DNA of 35,945 bases from Colwellia sp. E2M01 (GTDB lineage Bacteria; Pseudomonadota; Gammaproteobacteria; Enterobacterales; Alteromonadaceae): positions 14,049-49,993 of the forward strand of contig NZ_JAHKPR010000002.1 of NCBI RefSeq assembly GCF_018860585.1, given 5' to 3'. How positions within the stretch are numbered: position 1 is the first letter of the stretch; the number at the start of each line of letters is the position of its first letter. Below, in pieces: positions 17,960 to 25,661 of the stretch. The notes below the pieces were generated by a model, which made no database searches, was not told where the DNA came from, and saw only the letters and a list, made by a program, of their open reading frames with translations. Made by a program: the position numbers and the translations under genes.

Positions 17960-19027
17960 TTATTTATGGTAAGGCTTACTTAAACGATGTACCGACTCAA
18001 TAAAGTGTCCCGCATGTTCTGGGTTCACATCAGGGTGAATACCGTGGCCTAAGTTAAATACATGACCAGTACCGCCTTCGCCAAAGCCTGCTAGTATTTT
18101 TGACACTTCTTGTTCAATACGCGGTAATGGTGCGTATAACATTGATGGGTCCATATTACCTTGTAGTGCAACTTTATCACCAACACGTGCTTTGGCATTT
18201 TCAATATCAATAGTCCAATCAAGTCCTACTGCATCACAACCTGTTGCGGCAATAGACTCTAACCACATACCACCATTTTTAGTAAATAAGGTAACCGGTA
18301 CTTGGCGACCTTCATTGTGACGAGTTAAACCATCTACAATCTTAGCCATGTATTGTAATGAAAATTCGTTATAGTCGCGTGGCGATAACACCCCGCCCCA
18401 CGTATCAAATACCATAACTGACTGAGCGCCAGCTGCAATTTGTGCATTTAGGTAACTAATCACTGAGTCAGCTAACTTGTCTAATAAAAGGTGTAACGTT
18501 TGAGGTTCAGCAAACATCATCTTTTTGATTTTAGTAAAAGCTTTAGAGCTACCACCTTCAATCATATAAGTTGCTAATGTCCATGGGCTACCTGAAAAAC
18601 CAATAAGCGGTACTTCACCTTTTAATTCTTTACGAATTGTACGTACCGCATTCATTACATAACCTAATTCATCCTCAGGATCGGGTATGCCAATTTTTTC
18701 AACATCAGCTTTACAAGTAATAGGACGTTCAAACTTTGGCCCTTCACCTGTTTCAAAATATAGGCCTAAACCCATCGCATCAGGAATAGTTAAAATATCG
18801 CTAAATAAAATGGCGGCATCTAATGGAAAACGGCGTAATGGTTGAATGGTAACTTCACAAGCAAGATCTGCATCACGACATACTGACATAAAGTCGCCAG
18901 CATCTTTACGTACTGCTCGATATTCTGGTAAATAGCGACCTGCTTGACGCATCATCCATACCGGCGTGTAATCTACTGGTTGTTTTAATAGCGCACGCAA
19001 ATAGGTATCATTTTTTAATTCTGTCAC
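17960..19027 (-). CDS. hemE: Uroporphyrinogen decarboxylase
   Basis: The enzyme removes four acetate carboxyl groups from uroporphyrinogen III to give coproporphyrinogen III in haem synthesis (cytosol). The 355-residue length is normal. Signatures are [16 protein letters not shown] near the N-terminus, the [15 protein letters not shown] substrate loop with the essential Asp, and [17 protein letters not shown]. The start is non-ATG: GTG at 19027 gives MTELKND as in E. coli and has AGGA upstream at better spacing than the in-frame TTG at 19030. Its upstream gap contains a perfect FNR box. Nothing is odd in the protein. Confidence 0.96.
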   Translation of the reverse strand: MTELKNDTYLRALLKQPVDYTPVWMMRQAGRYLPEYRAVRKDAGDFMSVCRDADLACEVTIQPLRRFPLDAAILFSDILTIPDAMGLGLYFETGEGPKFERPITCKADVEKIGIPDPEDELGYVMNAVRTIRKELKGEVPLIGFSGSPWTLATYMIEGGSSKAFTKIKKMMFAEPQTLHLLLDKLADSVISYLNAQIAAGAQSVMVFDTWGGVLSPRDYNEFSLQYMAKIVDGLTRHNEGRQVPVTLFTKNGGMWLESIAATGCDAVGLDWTIDIENAKARVGDKVALQGNMDPSMLYAPLPRIEQEVSKILAGFGEGGTGHVFNLGHGIHPDVNPEHAGHFIESVHRLSKPYHK

Positions 19028-19330
19028 CAATCGTTCCTCTTAATATTTTACTTAGTAGTCGTTCGGATAATTACCTAGGCGTATAACTTATCAGTTATTA
19101 CGTAAAATGATCTGCCGCTATGACTTATTTAATTAACTTTTTTTTAGCTATTATGTGAAAGCGATAACTAAAGTATTTATGCTGCGCAGTTTAACACCGA
19201 CAAGCCTTTTGATCTATGTGCTAAATCAATAGCATTTAAAAAAATCAATTCCAATAAATTAACTTAAATACACAACTATATTACAGAAGTACTATTTATT
19301 TAACTTTATTTTATTTGGGGGTGTTTTTTG

Positions 19331-19344
19331 TTGATTTTTATCAA
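19331..19344. promoter_or_regulatory. FNR-type binding site, perfect consensus
   Basis: TTGATTTTTATCAA is an exact TTGAT-N4-ATCAA palindrome. TATATT (19345-19350) adjoins it and could be a -10 box for plus-strand transcription, in which case FNR binding would overlap the promoter. On the minus strand TAAAGT (19303-19308) is at the spacing expected for a class II activated promoter towards hemE. Which one is real cannot be read from sequence. Confidence 0.6.
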
Positions 19345-19438
19345 TATATTTTGAATCAACGACTTAGAGGCGCTAGCTTATTAGACCAGTTTAGTACGAA
19401 AAAATTCGTGGAGTTTATGCTCTATTAAAGTTGTTGCG

Positions 19439-19501
19439 ATGGCAAAAATGCTTTGGTATAAAATGCCTGCGCTACGGAAAAACAATAATAAAAATAAGTA
19501 G
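19439..19501 (+). CDS. Possible 20-residue small protein or leader peptide
   Basis: An ATG frame encodes a basic peptide beginning MAKMLWYKMPALRK and ending in an Asn/Lys run. There is no good ribosome-binding site. It lies between the FNR box and the microsatellites, upstream of the terminator. The frame remains open back to a TAG at about 19384, but without an earlier start codon. It may be chance and is listed because the transcript candidate around it has no other explanation. Confidence 0.2.
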   Translation: MAKMLWYKMPALRKNNNKNK

Positions 19502-19511
19502 TCGCGAGTTA

Positions 19512-19584
19512 AATAATAATAATAATAATAAAAGTAAACCGCTCTAGTTAGTACAAAATATAATAATAATAATAAAAAATAATA
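19512..19584 (+). repeat. Two AAT trinucleotide microsatellites
   Basis: About six AAT units (19512-19531) and about five TAA units (19559-19575) flank a 27-base segment containing CGCTCTAGTTAGTA. A similar CGCGCTAGTAAGC follows at 19588, and GGCGCTAGCTTATTAG precedes at 19369. Each AT tract thus sits beside a related CGC-CTAG segment. Confidence 0.7.
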
Positions 19585-19650
19585 AAACGCGCTAGTAAGC
19601 AAAAAACATATAATAAGAAGCTTGGTAACAAGACCACAATGCGAGTATTT

Positions 19651-19680
19651 AAAGCCTTTCTCTTTGAGAAAGGCTTTTTT
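19651..19680 (+). terminator. Strong intrinsic terminator on the plus strand
   Basis: A 12-bp perfect stem, AAAGCCTTTCTC with GAGAAAGGCTTT, and a 3-base loop lead into a run of six T. No annotated plus-strand gene precedes it, so it points to an unannotated transcript. Confidence 0.85.
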
Positions 19681-19842
19681 ATTTGTGCCGATTTATTTAT
19701 TCACTAAATAAATAGACTTAAATAAACAAAATAAGTTCAAATAAAATGAAGCTGTCTGATAAAGTTTAGCTACTTATCATCTTATCTTGCTACATATACT
19801 GTTATGTAAGCGGCTTCAATTAGTATTATTTAAGTTGATTTA

Positions 19843-19902
19843 ACTGCTGCTATTTTAGTCTTGCACTAAAGTGACGCAAAATTTGCGACTTGAAGTAGCA
19901 GT
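19843..19902. repeat. Imperfect 60-base inverted repeat with inner palindrome
   Basis: ACTGCT at 19843 pairs with AGCAGT at 19897, with further partial pairing (TTTTAGTC with GACTTGAA) and an inner perfect palindrome CGCAAAATTTGCG at 19875-19887. No T-tract follows. It may fold as an RNA or bind a dimeric protein. Confidence 0.4.
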
Positions 19903-20234
19903 AATAAAACTGCGATTTAGCCTCTTAAGAAAAGTAATAAACTTGGTTGAACAGGTAAAATGTCACTAAAGACAACAATATTTTTTCATCCGCACAGCTA
20001 TCTTAATCAACACTCAAATAGATAATTAACCTCTTTAAATGCAGTGACTTAGATAGAATCTGCCGATATCATCCTGTTTTTTTACATACAATTAAAAATT
20101 TTAAGGTGATAATTAATTAAATTTATAAAAATAATTACGCAATGTAATTTGCTAATTAACAACTAACAATATAGTTTTGAGTAATATATCTAATATTTGC
20201 TACATTTAACTAATTAACAAGAAAGAGTTCAATT

Positions 20235-20711
20235 ATGACTGCATCACAACGCGACATTACCTTAAGATTTTTAGCCGAGCCACAAGATGTAAATTTTGGT
20301 GGTAAGGTTCATGGTGGCGCGGTAATGAAATGGATAGATTTAGCTGCTTACGCTTGCTCTGCAGGTTGGAGTGGTCGTTATTGTGTAACCGCTTATGCTG
20401 GTGGTATACGCTTTATTGCGCCGATACATGTAGGTAGCTTAGTAGAAGTTGAAGCTAAAGTTATCTACACAGGGAAATCGTCAATGCACATAGCATTGGA
20501 AGTAAACGCTTGCGATCCTAAATCATTAAATCGCCGCCAAACAACCAATTGTATTGTAATCATGGTAGCTGTTGACCAAAATGGTCAATCGGAAACGGTT
20601 CCTCAATGGATTCCGGAAACAGAAGCCGATAAACAACAACACGCCACGGCAATTAAGTTAATGGGAATGCGTAAACAAATTGGTGAAGAAATGGAGATTT
20701 TTGTTGATTAA
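20235..20711 (+). CDS. Acyl-CoA thioesterase (hotdog fold)
   Basis: The 158-residue cytosolic enzyme hydrolyses acyl-CoA to free acid and CoA. The hotdog helix carries the motif NFGGKVHGGAVMKWIDLAA (Asn and the HGG turn near the catalytic Asp), followed by the strands AGGIRFIAPIHVG and VEVEAKVIYTGKSSMHI, typical of the YciA/BFIT acyl-CoA hydrolase group. Chain length preference cannot be told. AAAGAG precedes the ATG. The next gene (S1/P1 nuclease) follows 57 bases later on the same strand, so co-transcription is possible, without a functional link that I know. Confidence 0.9.
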   Translation: MTASQRDITLRFLAEPQDVNFGGKVHGGAVMKWIDLAAYACSAGWSGRYCVTAYAGGIRFIAPIHVGSLVEVEAKVIYTGKSSMHIALEVNACDPKSLNRRQTTNCIVIMVAVDQNGQSETVPQWIPETEADKQQHATAIKLMGMRKQIGEEMEIFVD

Positions 20712-20768
20712 CTGTAGGTAATTAGCTTAACTCAACAACATTATTCACCAAGTAATGTAAAGCGCGCC

Positions 20769-21677
20769 ATGACTAAAAGCTTCAAAAGTAAAAGCAAAAT
20801 ATATTCAACACTTTGTTTCTTCGCTTTAATATCTTCAGTAATACTATATAGCCAACCAAGCTTTGCCTTAGCAAAGCTTGGTCATCAAGTTGTTTGCCAA
20901 TTAGCTTTTGATCATTTATCAACAGCAAAGCAGCACAGAGTTACTCAGCTTTTACATGCCGTACCAAGAAAGCAACAAACCTTAATTAATCAATATAATC
21001 ATAACCGCGCAGACTCTCCCATCACTTTTGCTAAAGCTTGTACTTGGGCTGATGCAGTAAAAAATCAAAAAGCATTTAAACAATATAATACATGGCACTA
21101 TATGAATGTGTCTCGAGAACTAACACGTATTACCAGTAAACCTTTATGCAGTAAAAACTGTATACCGCAAGCTATACTCACCCATCAAAAACAATTACAA
21201 ACGATCCCTCGCTCATGGGAGTCAGCACAAGCATTATTGTTTTTAGGACATTGGCTAGCAGATATTCATCAACCCTTACATGTTAGTTATGCTAGCGATT
21301 TAGGCGGTAATAAAATACGCCTTGTTGAGACCAAAAGTAACTGTAAAAATTTACACGCGTATTGGGATAGCTGTTTAATGAAAAGTGCAGGACGCACTCA
21401 AAATGAATGGGTAGAAAGCTTAACCGCACAATGGAATAGTATTTCGATTCCTAAATTTTATTATCAACAAGTGTGGGATTGGGCTAATGAATCTTATCAA
21501 ATTGTTCGCCAAGCTGATTTTCAATATTGCCAAATAACTAATCAAGGTGAATGTAAACAAACGGCAAGCTCTATAAAACTCGCAGATAATTACCCAAACA
21601 AGCATTTACCTATAATGGAAAAGCAACTGTTAAAAGCCGCAAAACGGTTGACTCGGATCCTTGAATCAACATTATAA
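20769..21677 (+). CDS. Secreted S1/P1-family zinc nuclease
   Basis: The 302-residue protein starts with a signal peptide (cleavage likely after SFA, residue 33), giving an exported nuclease for single-stranded nucleic acids. Zinc-ligand and family motifs appear in order: LGH (His39), FAKACTWADAV, NTWHYMNV, LLFLGHWLADIHQPLHV, DLGGNKI and NLHAYWD. In P1 nuclease the mature protein begins with Trp1, whose backbone holds zinc, and His6 follows; here the equivalent first residue is Leu34. Backbone ligation could persist, but the aromatic side chain is lost. Extra Cys residues suggest disulfides. The nuclease assignment is strong; activity is likely but not certain. Confidence 0.9.
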   Translation: MTKSFKSKSKIYSTLCFFALISSVILYSQPSFALAKLGHQVVCQLAFDHLSTAKQHRVTQLLHAVPRKQQTLINQYNHNRADSPITFAKACTWADAVKNQKAFKQYNTWHYMNVSRELTRITSKPLCSKNCIPQAILTHQKQLQTIPRSWESAQALLFLGHWLADIHQPLHVSYASDLGGNKIRLVETKSNCKNLHAYWDSCLMKSAGRTQNEWVESLTAQWNSISIPKFYYQQVWDWANESYQIVRQADFQYCQITNQGECKQTASSIKLADNYPNKHLPIMEKQLLKAAKRLTRILESTL

Positions 21678-21728
21678 CTTAAGGTTACAGCTCAACGTTA
21701 AAAGTCAGAATTAGAATACAAGTTCTCG

Positions 21729-21760
21729 CCATGCTCTGTTTAACTGGAGCATGGTGTTTT
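21729..21760 (+). terminator. Terminator after the S1/P1 nuclease gene
   Basis: CCATGCTC pairs with GAGCATGG around a 10-base loop, followed by TGTTTT. The U-tract is moderate. Confidence 0.65.
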
Positions 21761-21763
21761 ATC

Positions 21764-21835
21764 TGCACTCCGCATACTTAACACATCACTGCATTATGGT
21801 GCGTTTACATTTTTTAACAGTAATGTTTTGGTGCA
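21764..21835 (+). promoter_or_regulatory. Candidate NtrC enhancer half-sites
   Basis: TGGTGC occurs at 21797 and 21829, 32 bases apart (three helical turns), with an inverted TGCACT at 21764. They resemble the right and left halves of the NtrC site (TGCACC-N5-GGTGCA). They lie about 90-160 bases upstream of the expected sigma-54 start. Full dyads are not present, so this is a weaker call than the promoter. Confidence 0.45.
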
Positions 21836-21895
21836 TTTTCTTGATTAATTTCTAGTAAAAATAAAAACAACCAATAATTACAGCCACTTAACTTG

Positions 21896-21911
21896 TGGCT
21901 CGCATTTTGCT
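21896..21911 (+). promoter_or_regulatory. Sigma-54 promoter of the nitrate transporter
   Basis: TGGCTCGCATTTTGCT matches the -24/-12 consensus TGGCACG-N4-TTGCW at all but one position, with the invariant GG and GC 12 bases apart. The transcript would start near 21922, leaving a 64-base leader before the ATG at 21986. Confidence 0.75.
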
Positions 21912-21985
21912 CTGCGTTCTGACATTAATAAAATTCACTTATCGAAACTATTCAAAATAGTTAATATTCACAGACAAGGTTTTAT

Positions 21986-23497
21986 ATGAGTCAATCGTCG
22001 TTTAAGCATAATTTTTTATCTTTTAAAGGTAGAGCCAAAATTCTTCACAGTACCTGGCTTGCTTTTTTTGTTACTTTTCTAGTTTGGTTCAGTCACGCAC
22101 CTTTAATGTCAACCATACAAGAAAGTATGGGATTAACAGATATTGAAGTAAAAGTATTACTTATTCTCAATGTCGCGTTAACTATTCCTGCGCGCATTAT
22201 TACCGGTATGTTAGTTGATAAATACGGACCTCGAAATTCTTATACCGCCATGTTAGTTGCAACGGCTGCATTATGTTTTTTCTTCGCCTTTGCTCAAACG
22301 TTTGAAGCATTAGCCCTTGCAAAGTTTTTGATGGGTTTTGTTGGTGCCGGTTTTGTTATTGGTATTCGTATGATCAGCGAATGGTACCCTGCTAACCAAT
22401 TAGGTTTAGCTGAAGGCTTATATAAAGGCATGGGCAATGTTGGCTCAGCGGTAGGCGCTGGTAGTTTGGTTTATATTGCTAGTTTATTTGGTGGCGAGGA
22501 TGGCTGGCGTTATGCTATCGCTTCAACAGGTGTTATCGCCCTACTTTATTCTGCATTTTATTATTATGCGGTAACAGACACACCTGCTGGCTCAACTTAT
22601 TTCAAACCCAATAAATCAGGTGGCCTTGAACTCACCAGTAAGCGAGATTTTATTTTCTGCTTGGTATTTAATATTCCTATGGTGGCAGCGTTAGCTATTT
22701 TAACATGGCGAGTTACCGATTCAGGTGTTGTTGCAGGAACAGCGAATGAGATGATTATTGGTGCGGGATTATTAAGCGATTTTACTGCCTATTTCATTTA
22801 TGGCTTATTATTAGCATTACTTGCTTATCAATCTTGGAAGTTATTCCAAGTGAATAAAGATATGTTGCAATCGCCTCCCGTTGATGAAATTTTACAATAT
22901 AAATTTAAACAAGTAGCAATTTTAAGTATTGGTTATGGCGTAACCTTTGGCTCTGAATTAGCGGTGATTTCTATGTTGGCGCAATACTTTGAAAATACCT
23001 TTTTGGTCGCTGCGGCGGCGGCAGGTATGTTTGGTGCTTGTTTCGCAGCTGTTGATGTTCTTTCTTGTCCATCAGGCGGAATGATCAGCGATAAGCTAGG
23101 TAGAAAAAAACCATTAATTATTTTATTAAGTGGTGCAGCTGTAGGCTTTTTGGTTATGTCGATGATAACCCCAGAGTGGCCATTAGCCGCTGTGGTAGCA
23201 ACCATGATGATTTGCTCTTTCTTTTTAGGCTCAGCAGCCGGTTGTGTGTTCGCCGTTGTACCTTTGGTTAAACGCAAACTAACGGGGCAAATTGCAGGCA
23301 CTGTTGGCGCTTACGGTAATGTGGGTGCAGTGGTATTTTTATTGGTATTTTCGTTTGTAACACCGTCTGTATTTTTTGCCACTATTGGCGCAGGTATTGC
23401 TTTTGCCGTTTTATGTACTTTATTTTTAGATGAGCCTAAAGACAAAATGGCTGAAGTAATGCCTGATGGCACAGTACAAATGATTGATGTTCATTAG
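21986..23497 (+). CDS. NarK/NasA-type nitrate (nitrite) transporter
   Basis: The 503-residue major facilitator protein has about twelve membrane helices. Nitrate-porter features are visible: VDKYGPRNSY loop after helix 2, the FVGAGFVIGIRMISEWYP stretch with the conserved Arg, the signature GLYKGMGNVGSAVG in helix 5, and a second signature near GTVGAYGNVGAV in helix 11. AAGG lies upstream of the ATG. The sigma-54 promoter, with NtrC-like sites behind it, and the downstream phosphatase/kinase gene argue for assimilatory uptake under nitrogen control rather than respiration. Other anions (cyanate, nitrite) cannot be excluded. Confidence 0.9.
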   Translation: MSQSSFKHNFLSFKGRAKILHSTWLAFFVTFLVWFSHAPLMSTIQESMGLTDIEVKVLLILNVALTIPARIITGMLVDKYGPRNSYTAMLVATAALCFFFAFAQTFEALALAKFLMGFVGAGFVIGIRMISEWYPANQLGLAEGLYKGMGNVGSAVGAGSLVYIASLFGGEDGWRYAIASTGVIALLYSAFYYYAVTDTPAGSTYFKPNKSGGLELTSKRDFIFCLVFNIPMVAALAILTWRVTDSGVVAGTANEMIIGAGLLSDFTAYFIYGLLLALLAYQSWKLFQVNKDMLQSPPVDEILQYKFKQVAILSIGYGVTFGSELAVISMLAQYFENTFLVAAAAAGMFGACFAAVDVLSCPSGGMISDKLGRKKPLIILLSGAAVGFLVMSMITPEWPLAAVVATMMICSFFLGSAAGCVFAVVPLVKRKLTGQIAGTVGAYGNVGAVVFLLVFSFVTPSVFFATIGAGIAFAVLCTLFLDEPKDKMAEVMPDGTVQMIDVH

Positions 23498-23559
23498 GGT
23501 TTCGCTAAAGACCAGAAATATATTGATAAGTAACTTTATACTTTACACAGGTGAGGATA

Positions 23560-25296
23560 ATGGCAGAACATTCAAGTGAATTAAGCTTTACAGTAGCGCA
23601 GCGTTCAGTCGCAGGTAAAAAACCGCAAAACGAAGATGCTATTGGCATTCGACTTCCTAAAGACTCAACCTTAATTAATAAAGGCGCTGTTGCTGTTATT
23701 GCTGATGGAGTAAGTGCTGCCGAAGCCGGTAAAGAAGCCAGTGAAACCTGTGTACGTAATTTCTTATATGATTATTATTCTACCCCTGAGAGTTGGAGCG
23801 TTAAAAAATCGACCTCTCAAGTGTTAACGGCACTTAACCGTTGGCTGTATGGTCAAGGACAACAATATAATGATGCACAAAAGGGCTACATTAGTACCTT
23901 CAGCACCATTATTTTCAAATCGCAAACCGGCCATATTTTTCATGTTGGTGATACTCGTATTTACCGTCTACGTAATGGTGATTTAGAGCAATTGACTCGC
24001 GATCACAGCACTTATGTGAATGCCAAGCAAACTTACTTAGCCAGAGCCATGGGGCTAGATGTAAAGTTAGATGTAGATTATAAGAGTATTGATTTAGAAG
24101 TAGGTGATATTTATTTTTTAAGCACTGATGGCATTCATGATTTTATAAGTCATAAAGACATTGCTGCTGAATTAAAAATACTTAAAGCCGAAGACAACGA
24201 AATAGCATTTGAACAAGCTTGTGAAAAAATAATTGCTTTAGGATTAAAAGGCGGCAGTGGGGATAATCTAAGCTGTCAGATTTTACGAGTTGATCACTTG
24301 CCAACAAAAACCATGAATGAAGTGGGCAGAAAGCTGTCGGAGCTTCCTTTTCCTCCTTATTTAGAAGAAGGCGTGATCTTAGACGGCTACCGCGTAGAGA
24401 AGTGCTTACATATTAATAATCGCAGCCAAGTCTATGTAGTGCGCGATATTGACAGTAATGCACGCTATTGCATGAAAACACCATCGGTTAATTTTGACGA
24501 CGATCTCGCCTATATAGAGCGCTTTATCATGGAAAGCTGGATGGGTAGTCGCATATCGAACCCTCATGTTGTTAAAGTTATCGAAAATAACAAAGATAAA
24601 AAATGGTTATATTACTTAACTGAATTCATTGAAGGGCGTACGCTCGAGCAATGGATCAAAGAAAATCCCAAACCCGCGGTACAAGATGTCGTTTATATAT
24701 TAAATCAAATCAGCAAAGGCTTACGCGCTATGCACAAGCGTGAAATTTTGCATCAAGACATTAAACCCGGCAATATTATGATTGATAATAATGGTGAAGC
24801 GACCATTATCGATTTTGGCTCTTGTTATAGTAAAGGGATTGCTGAAATAGCCACTCCCCTTGATGAGCCTGGTGTATTGGGCACAGCAGGTTATTCTGCA
24901 CCAGAAGTGGTTATTACCGGAAAAAGCACCATTCAATCTGAAGTGTTTTCGTTATCAGTACTTGCTTATGAAATGCTAACCGGTAAAGAGCCATTTTCAG
25001 GTAAACTCAGTAAATGTAGAACCAGCGAAGATTATTTAAAAACCAAGTACACACCGTGTTTTGATGAAAACCCTTTAGTGCCTATCTGGATAGATGGTGC
25101 CATTAAAAAAGGCTTACGATTTAATGCAGAGCGCCGTCATGAAGATGTATTAGAGCTAATGCATGAGTTACAAACCCCTAACTCTAAATATAAAACCACT
25201 CACAATGCTGCGTTAATGGATAAAAATCCGCTGCTATTTTGGCAGGTTATGTCGGGTATTTGGTTTACCGCTTTTATAATAGCGTTGGTATTTTAA
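23560..25296 (+). CDS. Fused PP2C phosphatase / Ser-Thr kinase with C-terminal membrane anchor
   Basis: The 578-residue protein has a PP2C domain at about 10-245 with metal-binding motifs QNED, ADG, STDG and GDN, all intact. A kinase domain follows at about 273-540 with the ATP Lys (YCMK), the catalytic loop HQDIKPGNIM (HRD Arg replaced by Gln), DFG and APE; the glycine loop is poor in Gly. A single helix at about 557-578 anchors it. ATG at 23560 is used because GAGGA precedes it; the in-frame GTG at 23551 overlaps that site. A similar gene sits beside the nitrate transporter in Pseudomonas (PA1782 with PA1783). It likely acts in nitrate-assimilation control. The transporter lies 60 bases upstream. 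Confidence 0.88.
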   Translation: MAEHSSELSFTVAQRSVAGKKPQNEDAIGIRLPKDSTLINKGAVAVIADGVSAAEAGKEASETCVRNFLYDYYSTPESWSVKKSTSQVLTALNRWLYGQGQQYNDAQKGYISTFSTIIFKSQTGHIFHVGDTRIYRLRNGDLEQLTRDHSTYVNAKQTYLARAMGLDVKLDVDYKSIDLEVGDIYFLSTDGIHDFISHKDIAAELKILKAEDNEIAFEQACEKIIALGLKGGSGDNLSCQILRVDHLPTKTMNEVGRKLSELPFPPYLEEGVILDGYRVEKCLHINNRSQVYVVRDIDSNARYCMKTPSVNFDDDLAYIERFIMESWMGSRISNPHVVKVIENNKDKKWLYYLTEFIEGRTLEQWIKENPKPAVQDVVYILNQISKGLRAMHKREILHQDIKPGNIMIDNNGEATIIDFGSCYSKGIAEIATPLDEPGVLGTAGYSAPEVVITGKSTIQSEVFSLSVLAYEMLTGKEPFSGKLSKCRTSEDYLKTKYTPCFDENPLVPIWIDGAIKKGLRFNAERRHEDVLELMHELQTPNSKYKTTHNAALMDKNPLLFWQVMSGIWFTAFIIALVF

Positions 25297-25304
25297 TAAT
25301 TTAA

Positions 25305-25526
25305 GAAGTCGTTATTGGATATGAAAAATACACACAGCTGCATCAACAAACACCAAATCTGTTTGATTCAAGTGCCGTAATGAAAGGTGATATTCACCTA
25401 TTGCCATGGTAGATGATGGAAAAAGTAATGTGGCACATGACGATACAGGATGTACCTTATAAGACAATGCAGGAGCATTATTGTCCTGATGTACCTGCAT
25501 TACTATTAGGTCGAATGTTACCTTGA
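25305..25526 (+). pseudogene. Possible decayed coding fragment downstream of the kinase gene
   Basis: One plus-strand frame reads as coding-like sequence (GYEKYTQLHQQTPNLFDSS, then after a TAG at 25410 QDVPYKTMQEHYCPDVP) and ends at TGA 25524. The single in-frame stop and lack of a start or ribosome-binding site suggest a remnant. I do not recognise a family, and a minus-strand frame also covers the same area, so this could be chance. Confidence 0.22.
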
Positions 25527-25661
25527 ATGAAGGATACACTTGAGTAGCTGCTCCTAGGGAGTCAAGAGAGATGCCAGAGGCAGCCCCTCTCTTGGTGTCG
25601 TCGCTACCGCGACAAATACTATCAACAAATCATGTGAAATTTAGATGACTTATGGCAGGCA
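25527..25661. other. Spacer with GC-rich hairpin
   Basis: CAAGAGAG (25563-25570) pairs with CTCTCTTG (25587-25594), with an inner GCC/GGC. It is clearly more GC-rich than its surroundings and has no T-tract. A second short repeat, GTCG with CGAC, follows. It lies between the kinase gene and the convergent glycosyltransferase gene. Confidence 0.4.

Larger units (their letters stand above)
19028..20234. other. 1.2-kb gene-poor gap upstream of hemE
   Basis: The gap has no long gene on either strand. In order it holds the hemE leader, an FNR-box palindrome, a possible 20-codon frame, two AAT microsatellites, a strong plus-strand terminator at 19651-19680, an imperfect 60-base inverted repeat and about 330 AT-rich bases ahead of the thioesterase gene. 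A 73-codon minus-strand frame at 19381-19602 is rich in Tyr and Leu only because the microsatellites are translated there. A transcript ending at the terminator is the simplest reading, with or without a small protein. Confidence 0.6.

Noticed and set aside
19381-19602. 73-codon minus-strand frame rich in Tyr and Leu
   Set aside because: The Tyr/Leu runs are the translation of AAT microsatellites; no ribosome-binding site and no credible protein pattern.
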